A stretch of DNA of 64,000 bases from Falsiroseomonas sp. (lineage in GTDB: Bacteria > Pseudomonadota > Alphaproteobacteria > Acetobacterales > Acetobacteraceae), in contig NZ_JAUYTS010000159.1 of NCBI RefSeq assembly GCF_030695085.1, forward strand, positions 56,020 to 120,019, read 5' to 3'. Below, piece after piece: positions 26,253 to 34,788 of this stretch (positions are counted from its first letter, which is position 1; the number at the start of each line of letters is the position of its first letter). A program made the position numbers and the translations under genes. The notes beneath the pieces were generated by a model. It was not told the DNA's origin, made no database searches, and saw only the letters and a program-made list of their open reading frames with translations.

Positions 26253-26794
26253 CCTACACACCGGCCACGGCGAGCCAGACCGCCGGCCCCTACTGGCACA
26301 TGATCGACTTCCCGGAATGGGCCGACCTGCTGCGGCCCGGCGGGCCGAATGCGGGCGTGGCGGGGGATCGTATCACGCTGGTCGGCCGCATCACCGATGG
26401 CGATGGCGCGCCCTGCGTCGATGCGCTGGTCGAGATCTGGCAGGCAGGTCCCGATGGCGCCTATGACGCCGGCTTCCACGGCTTCGGCCGCTGCGCCAGC
26501 AACGAGGACGGCGTGTTTCGCTTCACCACGCTGAAGCCGGGCGCCGTGCCGGGCCTCGGCAATGCGACGCAGGCGCCGCATATCGTGGTGACCATCTTCG
26601 CGCGCGGTCTGATGAAGCACGTCGTCACCCGCGCCTATTTCGCGAATGAGGCGCTGAACGCGGCCGATCCGGTGCTGAACCTGGTGGACCCCGCGCGGCG
26701 GTCCACGCTGATCGCGCAGCCGGAGGGGGAGGGCACCTGGCGGCTGGATATCCGGCTGCAGGGCGGGGATGAGACGGTGTTCCTCGACGTATGA
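26249..26794 (+). CDS. pcaG: protocatechuate 3,4-dioxygenase alpha subunit
   Basis: Non-catalytic alpha subunit (181 aa) of the same dioxygenase. It shares the fold with PcaH (TPATASQTAGPYWHM, GDGAPCVDALVEIWQAGPDG, FRFTTLKPGAVPG) but lacks the tyrosine and histidine iron ligands, as alpha subunits do. It contributes part of the active-site pocket. The start overlaps the pcaH stop and the stop overlaps the pcaB start, both by ATGA. Confidence 0.93.
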   Translation: MTYTPATASQTAGPYWHMIDFPEWADLLRPGGPNAGVAGDRITLVGRITDGDGAPCVDALVEIWQAGPDGAYDAGFHGFGRCASNEDGVFRFTTLKPGAVPGLGNATQAPHIVVTIFARGLMKHVVTRAYFANEALNAADPVLNLVDPARRSTLIAQPEGEGTWRLDIRLQGGDETVFLDV

Positions 26795-28137
26795 CCGTCT
26801 CCCCCGGTGATGGGCCGGTCTTCGGCGCGGTCTTCGGCAGCGATGCGATGCGCGCCATCATGGGGGAGCGCGCCTTCCTCCAGCGCATGCTGGATGTGGA
26901 GGCGGCGCTGGCCCGCGCCGAGGCGCGGCTCGGCCTGATCCCGGCGGAGGCCGCCTCCGCCATCACCGAAGCGGCGCGGGTCGAGATGCTGGATATTCCG
27001 GCACTCGCCGCGGCCACCCGCAACACCGGCTTCGCCGTGGTCGGGCTGGTGAAGCAGCTATCGGCCGCCGCCGGGCCGGAAGCCGGGCGCTGGACCCATT
27101 GGGGCACCACCACCCAGGACATCACCGACAGCGCCTTCGTGCTGCAGATGCGCGATGCCTTCGCGCTGATCGAGGCCGATCTGGACCGGCTGATCACCGC
27201 CCTTGCGCGGCTGGCGCAGGCGCATCGCGGCACCGTCATGGCCGGCCGCACCCATGCGCAGCAGGCACTGCCCATCACCTTCGGGCACAAGGTGGCGCTG
27301 TGGCTCGACCCGATGATCACCATGCGGGAACGCCTGGCCCAGGCCCGGCCGCGCATGCTGCGGCTGCAATTCGGCGGGGCGGCCGGCACGCTGGCCTCGC
27401 TTGGCACCGATGGCCTGGCGGTGCAGCGGGAACTGGCGTTGGAACTCGACCTGGCGGTGCCGGCCATCCCCTGGCATGTGGCCCGCGACGGCATGGCGGA
27501 GGCCGCCTGCTGGCTCGCCATGCTCACCGGCTGCCTGGCCAAGATGGCGACCGACATCATGCTGCTGATGCAGTCCGAGGTCGCGGAAGCCTCGGAACCC
27601 GCCGCGCCCGGCCGTGGCGGTTCTTCCGCCATGCCGCAGAAGCGCAACCCGATCGCCTGCGAATACGTCATCGCCCAGGCCCGCAGCGCGCAGACGCTGG
27701 TGCCACAGGTGCTCGGTGCCATGGCGCATGAGCATGAGCGCGGCGCCGGAGGGCAGCAGGTGGAGCAATTGGCCCTGCCGCAGATCTTCCTCTACGCGCA
27801 TGGCGCGCTGAACCAGGCGCTGCTGCTGGGGGAGGGGCTGGTGGTCGATGCCGCGCGCATGCGCCGCAACCTGGACGATTCGCGCGGGCTGATCGTGGCG
27901 GAGGCGGTGATGATGGGTCTGGCGCCGCTGCTCGGCCGCAACCCGGCGCATGACGTGGTGCACGCGGCCTGCGACGTGGCGATGGCGGATGGAATCACCC
28001 TGGATGACGCCCTGGCCCGCGATCCGCGCGTCGCCGCGCATCTGGATGCCGCCGGCATCGCCCGGCTGACCGACCCGGCCAACTACCTCGGCGCCGCGCC
28101 GGCCTTCATGGACCAGGTGCTGGCGCGCCTGGGCTGA
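26791..28137 (+). CDS. pcaB: 3-carboxy-cis,cis-muconate cycloisomerase
   Basis: Fumarase/aspartase superfamily enzyme (448 aa) that lactonises 3-carboxy-cis,cis-muconate, the product of PcaHG. The family signature GGSSAMPQKRNP and the upstream GRTHAQQALPITFGHKVA and HWGTTTQDITDSA blocks are intact. It is the last gene of the pca run; its stop is directly next to that of the convergent receiver gene. Together pcaHG, pcaB, pcaL and pcaF cover protocatechuate to acetyl-CoA and succinyl-CoA except for the CoA transferase. Confidence 0.95.
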   Translation: MTVSPGDGPVFGAVFGSDAMRAIMGERAFLQRMLDVEAALARAEARLGLIPAEAASAITEAARVEMLDIPALAAATRNTGFAVVGLVKQLSAAAGPEAGRWTHWGTTTQDITDSAFVLQMRDAFALIEADLDRLITALARLAQAHRGTVMAGRTHAQQALPITFGHKVALWLDPMITMRERLAQARPRMLRLQFGGAAGTLASLGTDGLAVQRELALELDLAVPAIPWHVARDGMAEAACWLAMLTGCLAKMATDIMLLMQSEVAEASEPAAPGRGGSSAMPQKRNPIACEYVIAQARSAQTLVPQVLGAMAHEHERGAGGQQVEQLALPQIFLYAHGALNQALLLGEGLVVDAARMRRNLDDSRGLIVAEAVMMGLAPLLGRNPAHDVVHAACDVAMADGITLDDALARDPRVAAHLDAAGIARLTDPANYLGAAPAFMDQVLARLG

Positions 28138-28503
28138 TTATCGCAGCAGTTCACCGATCGCCTCCGCGGCACGTGCCACGGTGAACGGCTTGGCCAGGAA
28201 GGGCGCACCCGGCAGCCCGCGCCCCGGCTCGGCCGCGCCGAAGCGGCCGGAGGCATAGAGCACCGGCAGCGTGGGCCGCAGCTGCCGTGCCGCATGCGAC
28301 AGCTCGAAGCCATCCGCGCCCGGCAGGTTGATGTCGGTCAGCAGCACATCGATTTCCGGCCGGCGTGCCAGCATGCCCAGCGCGGCCTCGGCATCCTCTG
28401 CCTCCAATACGCAAAAGCCGGCATCGGTCAGCCCCTCGACCAGGGTCATCCGAACCAGCGGGTCATCTTCGACCAGCAGCAATGTCTGCGGCCCGGGCTG
28501 CAT
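28138..28503 (-). CDS. stand-alone response-regulator receiver protein
   Basis: A 121-residue single receiver domain (CheY-like). The acidic pair is in LLLVEDDPLV, the phospho-acceptor Asp in VLLTDINLPGADGFEL, and the conserved Lys in FLAKPFTVARAAEAI. There is no output domain, and no histidine kinase or partner lies nearby. GGAGGATGG precedes the ATG at 28503, which I prefer to a GTG 11 codons upstream. FixJ/CheY-type single receivers in this group often act as phosphate sinks or with hybrid kinases; no partner can be named. Confidence 0.85.
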   Translation of the reverse strand: MQPGPQTLLLVEDDPLVRMTLVEGLTDAGFCVLEAEDAEAALGMLARRPEIDVLLTDINLPGADGFELSHAARQLRPTLPVLYASGRFGAAEPGRGLPGAPFLAKPFTVARAAEAIGELLR

Positions 28504-28709
28504 GTGATTCCATCCTCCAGCGCGGAGGCTAACCACACGGCGGAGGGAAAGAGGTTACTCGCAGGCGGCACGACTGCGTGAGTTGCCCCGATCACACCAT
28601 GCTGTGTCCCGCGGCGGCGTCCCGGCCGCCTGCGGCAGGGCGGCGGGGCGGCGCTTTCGCATTGCACAAGACCCTTGCCTAGGCGGCCCGACACGCCATA
28701 CAGGGCATC

Positions 28710-29702
28710 ATGCCTCCCAAAGACATTGCCATTATCGGTGCCGGCCTCGCGGGCCTGGCCTGTGCCAAGACCCTTGCCGCCTATGACGTTCGGCTGCGGC
28801 TGTTCGACAAGGGCCGCAGCCCGGGTGGGCGGATGACGACGCGGCGTGTCGAGGCCGGTGGGCACGTGCTGAACTTCGACCACGGCGCGCAATACCTGAC
28901 CGCGCATGGTGCCGCCTTCGCCGCCGTCCTGGATGCGGCGAACGCCCAGGAATGGCCGGATGCCGGGCGCCGCGTCGGCGTGCCGCGCATGTCCTCGGTT
29001 CCCCGCGCGCTGGCGGAGGGCATGGATATCGACCTAATGCGCCATGTCACCGCCATCACCGGCGGGCCGGGTGCCTGGCATGTGCACCATCTGGATGCGC
29101 GGCTGGTCCGCCCCGGCCGGCCCTTCCCGACCCAGGCGCCGGAGGTGGAGGGTCCGTTCGATGCGGTGATCCTGGCCCTGCCGGCCCCCCAGGCCCAGGC
29201 GCTGCTGGAAGGCCCGGCGCCGCATCTGGCCGCGGTGCTGCAATCCGTGCGGTTCGAGCCCTGCTGGACGCTGATGCTCGCCTTCCCCGAACGCCTGCCG
29301 CTGCCGGATACCATCCGGCTGCATCAGGGGGCGATCGGCTGGGCGGCGCGGGACAGTTCAAAGCCCGGCCGCGATGCCAGCCTGGAGCTGTGGGTTGTGC
29401 AGGCCGGCCCGGAGTGGTCGCGGGAGAATCTGGAGCTGACGGCGGAGGAGGCGGCGGCCAGGCTGCTCGAGGCCTTCGCCGGGCTGGCGGCGGAACAGGT
29501 CCCCGGGGCGGCGCTGCCCGCGCCCTTCTATCAATCCGCCCATCGCTGGCGCCATGCGCTGGTGGAAGCACCGCTCGGCGCGCCCTGCCTCTGGGACGCC
29601 TCGCTGGGGCTGGGGGCCACGGGCGACTGGTGCATCGGGGCGCGGGCCGAGGCGGCGGTGGACAGCGCCGGCGCGCTGGTGGCCGCGATCCGGAGCACAT
29701 GA
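28710..29702 (+). CDS. renalase-like FAD-dependent oxidoreductase
   Basis: A 330-residue flavoprotein of the NAD(P)/FAD amine-oxidase/renalase-like family. The N-terminal Rossmann motif IAIIGAGLAGLACAKTLA, the FDKGRSPGGRMTTRR block and the C-terminal SLGLGATGDWCIGARAEAAV FAD-contact are typical. Bacterial renalases reoxidise mis-reduced NAD(P)H isomers, but this subgroup is broad and the substrate is open. No signal peptide is seen. The stop overlaps the next ATG (ATGA), so it is coupled to a PNPOx-like flavin-binding protein. Confidence 0.82.
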   Translation: MPPKDIAIIGAGLAGLACAKTLAAYDVRLRLFDKGRSPGGRMTTRRVEAGGHVLNFDHGAQYLTAHGAAFAAVLDAANAQEWPDAGRRVGVPRMSSVPRALAEGMDIDLMRHVTAITGGPGAWHVHHLDARLVRPGRPFPTQAPEVEGPFDAVILALPAPQAQALLEGPAPHLAAVLQSVRFEPCWTLMLAFPERLPLPDTIRLHQGAIGWAARDSSKPGRDASLELWVVQAGPEWSRENLELTAEEAAARLLEAFAGLAAEQVPGAALPAPFYQSAHRWRHALVEAPLGAPCLWDASLGLGATGDWCIGARAEAAVDSAGALVAAIRST

Positions 29703-30271
29703 GCGAGGCGCGCGACCTTGATGCCACGCTGGCCGAGGCGTTCCGCCTGATCGCCCGCGGCGTCGCCGACCGTCGCCACCCGTTCCACACCCCAACCCTG
29801 GCCACGCTGGCCGCGGATGGCGCGCCATCGGCCCGCACCGTGGTGCTGCGCGGCTTCGAGGCGGCCACGCGGCAGCTTCGCATCCACACCGACCGGCGCG
29901 CCGCCAAGGTGGCGGAACTGACTGCCCAGCCGCGCGCCAGCCTGCATATGTATGATCATGGCGCCGCCGTGCAGCTTCGCCTGTCCTGCCTGGCGACGCT
30001 GCATGCCGATGACGCGGTGGCCCAATCCGGCTGGGCCGCCAGCCGCGACTTCAGCCGCATGTGCTACGCGATTCAGCCCGCCCCCGGCACGCCCTGCGCG
30101 GAGCCGCCGCCGGCACCTGCCGATGCCGAGGCCGGGCGGCCGAATTTCTGCGTGGTGCTGCTGCGGATCGACCGGCTGGAATGGCTGCATCTGGCCGCTG
30201 CCGGGCACCGGCGGGCGCATTTTGCCTGGTCGGGACCGGGTGGTCCCGAGTCCGGCTGGCTGGTGCCGTGA
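29699..30271 (+). CDS. PNPOx-like FMN-binding protein
   Basis: A 190-residue protein with the split-barrel fold of pyridoxamine 5'-phosphate oxidase. It has FHTPTLATLAADGAPSARTVVLRGF, TDRRAAKVAELTAQPRASLH and a C-terminal LRIDRLEWLHLAAAGHRRAHF, as in the Alr4036-type FMN-binding group. It lacks the full PLP-site set of PdxH that I could recognise, so a general FMN-dependent oxidase role is safer than vitamin B6 synthesis. It is coupled to the renalase-like gene. Confidence 0.8.
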   Translation: MSEARDLDATLAEAFRLIARGVADRRHPFHTPTLATLAADGAPSARTVVLRGFEAATRQLRIHTDRRAAKVAELTAQPRASLHMYDHGAAVQLRLSCLATLHADDAVAQSGWAASRDFSRMCYAIQPAPGTPCAEPPPAPADAEAGRPNFCVVLLRIDRLEWLHLAAAGHRRAHFAWSGPGGPESGWLVP

Positions 30272-30380
30272 CGGCCGGGCCTTCCTGCATCCGCCGGATT
30301 TTCGCGGGCGCGCGATCCGGCCTAGTCTCACACCGCACAGGGCCACTTCCCGCACCGCTGCGCCCATCAGCCAGGAACTC

Positions 30381-30680
30381 ATGATCGCCACCGAGACCAT
30401 CACCGACGAAATCCTCCGCCAGACCGCCCTGCGCGGTCCGGAGAAAAGCATCTGTCCCAGCGAGGTGGCCCGCGCCCTGGCGCCGGAGGAGGATGCATGG
30501 CGCCGGCTGATGGGGCCGATCCGCGCCGCTGCCATCCGCCTCGCGCGTGCCGGGCGGATCGAGGTGCTGCGGAAGGGCAAGCCGGTCGGCACCGATACGG
30601 CGATTCGCGGCGTGATCCGCCTGCGCGCGGCGGCCAACCCACCCGCGGTGCCCGGCGCCGAGACGGACGACACGGCATGA
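30381..30680 (+). CDS. DUF3253 protein
   Basis: A 99-residue protein of the DUF3253 family with a winged-helix-like layout (ITDEILRQTALRGPEKSICP, then SEVARALAPEEDAWRRLMGP and AGRIEVLRKGKPV). Such proteins may bind nucleic acid, but no function has been shown. Its stop overlaps the DUF1499 start by ATGA. It lies 109 bp after the PNPOx-like gene, so a new promoter there is possible. Confidence 0.8.
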   Translation: MIATETITDEILRQTALRGPEKSICPSEVARALAPEEDAWRRLMGPIRAAAIRLARAGRIEVLRKGKPVGTDTAIRGVIRLRAAANPPAVPGAETDDTA

Positions 30681-31123
30681 GCCAGGCTGCGATGATGCGG
30701 GGCCGCGGCACCGCCGGCCTGCCAGCGGCCGCGCCGGTGGATTTCAGCCGCCTGGTGCTGCCCGCCTCCCCCAACGCCTGCCTGCTGGCCCCGCCAGCGA
30801 TGACGACCCAGCCGCATATCGCCCAACCCTTGCTGCCGGTCTCGCCCGAGGCCGCCTGGGCGGCGCTGCGGATGCTGGGGGAGGCCGAGCCGCGTTGCTG
30901 GAAGATGGCGGAATGGCCGGAAAAGCGGCAACTGCAATGGGTGGTCCGCACCCGGCTCGCCAATTTCCCCGATCTGGTGAATGGCCAGGTGGTGCCGCTG
31001 GTGGGTGGCTCGGGCATCTTCCTGTATTCGCGGAGCCTGCTCGGCTATTACGATTTCGGTGTGAATCGGCGCCGCATCGCTGCCTGGCGCGCCCGGCTGG
31101 ATGAGGCACTGCGCGCCGGCTGA
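30677..31123 (+). CDS. DUF1499 family protein
   Basis: A 148-residue protein with a DUF1499 domain in its C-terminal two-thirds (SPNACLLAPP, then VVRTRLANFPDLVNGQVVPL and IFLYSRSLLGYYDFGVNRRR). In family members the conserved sequence includes a Cys in the SPNxC motif, kept here as SPNACL. Function unknown; no signal peptide or membrane helix is obvious. It overlaps DUF3253 upstream and lies 21 bp before the ABC transporter gene. Confidence 0.8.
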   Translation: MSQAAMMRGRGTAGLPAAAPVDFSRLVLPASPNACLLAPPAMTTQPHIAQPLLPVSPEAAWAALRMLGEAEPRCWKMAEWPEKRQLQWVVRTRLANFPDLVNGQVVPLVGGSGIFLYSRSLLGYYDFGVNRRRIAAWRARLDEALRAG

Positions 31124-31144
31124 CCCTTTTGGATACCGCCACCC

Positions 31145-32869
31145 ATGCGCCGCCTCGGCTCCTTCCTGCGTGATGCCTGGGCGCTGACGCGCCCCTACTG
31201 GACCAGTGAGGAAAGGGGCAAGGCCCGGCTGCTGCTGGCGGCGGTGGTGGTGCTGAACCTGTCGCTGGTCGGTATGACGGTGGTGCTGACCTACTGGCAG
31301 CGCGCCTTCTACAACGCGCTCGAGGAGAAGGATGCCGGCACCTTCTGGTCGCTGATCTTCCTGGGCGGGGAGGCCGGGGGCACCTGGTTTCCCGGCTTCG
31401 CGATGCTGGCGGCGGCCTATATCCTGATCGCGGTCTACCAGCTTTATCTCAAGCAGGCCTTGCAGATCCGCTGGCGGCGCTGGCTGACCGGGCGCTATCT
31501 GGATGAATGGCTGGCCGAGCGCGCCTATTACCGCATTGCGCTCACGGATGCGCAGACCGACAATCCGGACCAGCGCGTGGCCGATGATCTGCGGCTGTTC
31601 GTGGATGACACGCTGAGCCTGGGTCTCGGGCTGATGTCGAGCGTGGTGACGCTGTTCTCCTTCATCTTCGTGCTGTGGTCGCTGTCCGGGCCGCTCGAGG
31701 TGCTGGGCGTCTCAATCCCCGGCTACATGGTGTGGGTGGCGATCCTGTATTCGCTGCTCGGCACCTGGCTCGCCCATCTGATCGGCCGGCCCCTGATCCG
31801 GCTGAACTTCCTCCAGCAGCGGGTGGAGGCGGATTTCCGCTACGCCCTGGTGCGGCTGCGCGACAATGTGGAGGGCGTGGCGCTGCACAATGGGGAGGCG
31901 GATGAGAAGCGCGGCCTGCTGGCGCGCTTCCATGCGCTGACGACGAATTGGTGGGCGATCATGACCGCCACCAAGCGGCTGACCTTCTTCACCGCCGGCT
32001 ATTCGCAGGTGGCCAGCATCTTCCCCATCGTGGTGGCGGCGCCGGCCTATTTCGCCGGCACCATCCCGCTCGGCGGCCTGATCCAGACCAGCAGCGCTTT
32101 CGGCCAGGTGCAGGGCGCGCTGTCCTGGTTCGTCGAGAGCTATGCGCGGCTGACCGAATGGCGTGCGACGGTGGAACGACTGACCGGCTTCCAGCTTGCC
32201 ATCGCCACCGCGCGCGCCACCGCCGCCGGACCGCAGCCGGTGGCGGGAAGCGGCGAGGCGGTGACGATGGAGGGGGTCACGCTCAGCCTGCCGGATGGGC
32301 GGGTTCTGGTGCAGGATGCGGCCTTGCGGCTGGAGAAGGGGGAGGCGGTGCTGATCTCCGGCGCCTCCGGCGGCGGGAAGTCCACGCTGTTCCGCGCGCT
32401 GGCCGGGATCTGGCCCTTCGGTTCGGGCACCGTGCATGTGCCGGCCGGCGCGCGCGCGCTGTTCCTGCCCCAGCGGCCCTACCTGCCGCTGGGGTCGCTG
32501 CGCCGCGCCGTCTGCTACCCGCTGGACGCCACGGAGGTGCCGGATGCCGATGTGCGCGCTGCGCTGGAGGCGGTGGGGCTGGTGCGGCTGCTGGACCGGC
32601 TGGATGTGGAGGATGTCTGGGACCGCCGGCTTTCGGGCGGCGAACAGCAGCGCCTGGCCTTTGCACGCGCCCTGCTGGTCAGGCCCGACTTCCTGTTCCT
32701 GGACGAAGCCACCGCCAGCCTGGACCCGGCGGCGGAGGCGGCGATGTACCGGCTGGTGACGCAAAGGCTGCCGCAGGCGGGCATCCTGTCCATCGCGCAT
32801 CGCCCGGCCGTGGCGGCGTTCCACGGCCGGAGCCTGGTGATGGCGGAGGGGCGGCTCGCGGCGGGGTGA
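31145..32869 (+). CDS. ABCD-type ABC transporter, fused membrane and ATPase domains
   Basis: A 574-residue half-transporter of the SbmA/BacA-like, ABCD (YddA) family. The N-terminal membrane domain (residues 1-330, six helices) carries VVLTYWQRAFYNALEEKD and the long NPDQRVADDLRLFVDDT loop diagnostic of the family. The ATPase domain (about 365-574) has Walker A SGASGGGKSTLF, signature LSGGEQQRLAFARAL and Walker B FLFLDEATASLD. Bacterial members are linked to uptake of peptides or to very-long-chain fatty acid and vitamin B12 handling, so the substrate is open. It works as a dimer in the inner membrane. Confidence 0.9.
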   Translation: MRRLGSFLRDAWALTRPYWTSEERGKARLLLAAVVVLNLSLVGMTVVLTYWQRAFYNALEEKDAGTFWSLIFLGGEAGGTWFPGFAMLAAAYILIAVYQLYLKQALQIRWRRWLTGRYLDEWLAERAYYRIALTDAQTDNPDQRVADDLRLFVDDTLSLGLGLMSSVVTLFSFIFVLWSLSGPLEVLGVSIPGYMVWVAILYSLLGTWLAHLIGRPLIRLNFLQQRVEADFRYALVRLRDNVEGVALHNGEADEKRGLLARFHALTTNWWAIMTATKRLTFFTAGYSQVASIFPIVVAAPAYFAGTIPLGGLIQTSSAFGQVQGALSWFVESYARLTEWRATVERLTGFQLAIATARATAAGPQPVAGSGEAVTMEGVTLSLPDGRVLVQDAALRLEKGEAVLISGASGGGKSTLFRALAGIWPFGSGTVHVPAGARALFLPQRPYLPLGSLRRAVCYPLDATEVPDADVRAALEAVGLVRLLDRLDVEDVWDRRLSGGEQQRLAFARALLVRPDFLFLDEATASLDPAAEAAMYRLVTQRLPQAGILSIAHRPAVAAFHGRSLVMAEGRLAAG

Positions 32870-32900
32870 GGCCGCGGCTTGCCGCCTGACCGAAGTCGCA

Positions 32901-32921
32901 CTACGTTATAATATAACATAG
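32901..32921. promoter_or_regulatory. Zur-box-like palindrome overlapping a -10 element
   Basis: The core GTTATAATATAAC (32905-32917) is a perfect 6-1-6 palindrome, and outer CTA/TAG pairs extend it to 21 bp with one mismatch. It stands out in 70% GC DNA, matches the alphaproteobacterial zinc-uptake-regulator (Zur) consensus as I recall it, and contains TATAAT (32907-32912). It lies 15 bp before the DUF1826-COG0523 pair, genes commonly under Zur control. Confidence 0.7.
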
Positions 32922-32935
32922 CAGTCGGCGCACCC

Positions 32936-33598
32936 ATGCTCATCGAAGGCTTCGCCCCGCGGGAGGGTCCCCCCGCCGGCCCAGATCAGCCCGCCAGCAA
33001 CCTCGCCGGCGCTGCGCCCCAGGTCCTCGCCGGCATCCAGCAGCCCGGCACCAGCATTGCCATCTGGGCGCGGCGTCTGCCCGGCAACCTGATCCGCGAC
33101 CTCGCGGGTCTCGCCGCCTGCGCGCCTTTCGCGGTCACGGTGGAGGATGCGCCGGATGAGGCGGTGGGGCGCATGGCGGAGGGTCTGCCGCAGCCGGCGC
33201 CGATCGACCTGCTGCTGGATGTGCTGCACCTGGCCCGCATCTTCACCCACGTCACCCGGGCGGATCGGCTGCGGCTGCGGCTGGAGGCGCTGGACGGTCC
33301 CGGCTGCCATCGCTGGCATGCCGATGCGATCGGGCTTCGCCTGCTCTGCACCTATCGCGGCCCCGGCACCGAATGGCTGGCCCTGCCCGGTGGCGCGCGC
33401 GCGGCGCGGATGCTGCAGGACGGGCCGCCGCCGCCCGCCAACCGGCTGAATACCGGGGAGGTCGCGCTGCTGAAGGGCGAGGGCTTCCCCGGCCATGCCG
33501 GCCAGGGCTGCATCCACCGCTCGCCACCCCGCGCGCCCGGCGCCCCGCCGCGGCTGCTGCTTTGCCTCGATGAAGCGGGAAGGATCCCACTCGAATGA
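32936..33598 (+). CDS. DUF1826 protein, zinc-starvation linked
   Basis: A 220-residue DUF1826 protein with the family core [41 protein letters not shown] and CIHRSPP. The conserved Cys and His residues suggest metal contact, but no activity is known. Family genes often sit beside COG0523 GTPases under Zur. Here the pair is fully consistent: a Zur-like palindrome lies just upstream and the stop overlaps the COG0523 ATG (ATGA). The translation start has only a weak ribosome-binding site, so expression may rely on a short leader. Confidence 0.82.
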   Translation: MLIEGFAPREGPPAGPDQPASNLAGAAPQVLAGIQQPGTSIAIWARRLPGNLIRDLAGLAACAPFAVTVEDAPDEAVGRMAEGLPQPAPIDLLLDVLHLARIFTHVTRADRLRLRLEALDGPGCHRWHADAIGLRLLCTYRGPGTEWLALPGGARAARMLQDGPPPPANRLNTGEVALLKGEGFPGHAGQGCIHRSPPRAPGAPPRLLLCLDEAGRIPLE

Positions 33599-34788
33599 AC
33601 AAGCTGCCCGTCACCGTGCTGTCCGGCTTCCTCGGCGCCGGCAAGACCACGTTGCTGAACCATATCCTCGCCAATCGCGAGGGCCGCCGCGTCGCCGTCA
33701 TCGTCAACGACATGTCGGAGGTGAATATCGACGGCGCGCTGGTCGCCAATAGCGGCAGCCTGTCCCGCACCGAGGAACGGCTGGTCGAGATGTCCAATGG
33801 CTGCATCTGCTGCACCCTGCGGGAGGATCTGATGATCGAGGTGACGAAGCTGGCCCGCGATGGCCGCTTCGACGCGCTGCTGATCGAGAGCACCGGCGTG
33901 GGCGAACCCATGCCGGTGGCGGCGACCTTCGATTTCCGCACGGAGGATGGTTTTTCCCTGTCCGACATCACCCGCATCGACAGCATGGTGACCGTGGTCG
34001 ATGCGCCGGCCTTCCTGCGCGACTACGGCTCCGCCGACAGCCTGGCACGGCGCGGGCTGGGCACCGGGGAGGAAGACACGCGGCTGCTGGTGGATCTGCT
34101 GGTGGAGCAGGTGGAGTTCGCCGATCTGCTGGTGCTGAACAAGGCGGATCTGATGACGGAGGCGGAGCTTGGCCGGCTTTCCGGCCTGCTCGCCACCTTC
34201 AACCCGGGGGCGGCCATCATTTCCTGCAGCCATGGCAGGGTGCCGGTGGGCCAGGTGCTGGATACCGGCCGCTTCGACTTCACCCGCGCCAGCCAGGCGG
34301 CCGGCTGGGCGCAGGCGCTGGCCGGAGGGCATCTGCCGGAATCCGAGGAATTCGGCATCACCAGCTTCGTCTGGAAGGCCCGCCGCCCGCTGCACCCGGC
34401 GCGCTTCAAGCGGCTGATCGAGGGCGACCTTCCCGGCGTGGTGCGGGCCAAGGGCTTCTTCTGGCTCGCCACCCGCATGCCATGGGCCGGATCCTGGCAA
34501 TTGGCCGGCGCGGTCGGGCGGCATGAGGCGGCGGGCTTCTGGTGGGCCGCAACCGACCCTGACCGCTGGCCGGAGGAACCGGAATGGCGCGACGGCGTGC
34601 AGGCGAATTGACAGGAGCCCTATGGCGACCGGCGGCAGGAAATCGTCTTCATCGGCATCGGCATGAATGAGGCCGCGCTGCGCAAGCAGCTCGACGCCTG
34701 CCTGCTCACGGACAAGGAGATGAAGGGCGGCGTGCGCGGCTGGGCCAGGCTGTCGGACCCGTTCCCCACCTGGCGCCAGCAGGGCTGA
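33595..34788 (+). pseudogene. COG0523/CobW GTPase (ZigA-like), interrupted by an in-frame TGA
   Basis: G3E-family GTPase and zinc metallochaperone candidate. The N-terminal GTPase domain has Walker [14 protein letters not shown], the Zn-site CxCC in [11 protein letters not shown] (Cys70, 72, 73), ESTGVGEP and the base motif NKADL. The CobW C-terminal domain starts normally and stops at TGA (34609-34611, codon 339). The same frame then continues for 58 codons with perfect family sequence (QEPYGDRRQEIVFIG, LDACLLTDKEM, LSDPFPTW) to TGA at 34786-34788. In homologues a Trp (TGG) is usual just before this GDRRQE block, so one base change would explain the break. It could be a real nonsense mutation, a read-through site or an assembly error. 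Confidence 0.85.

Noticed and set aside
34609..34611. Selenocysteine at the TGA of the COG0523 gene
   Set aside because: The position aligns with a usual Trp, not Cys, and I see no selenocysteine-type stem-loop after it.
34600..34640. Frameshift in the COG0523 gene
   Set aside because: The C-terminal CobW sequence resumes in the same frame straight after the TGA, so this is a nonsense codon, not a shift.
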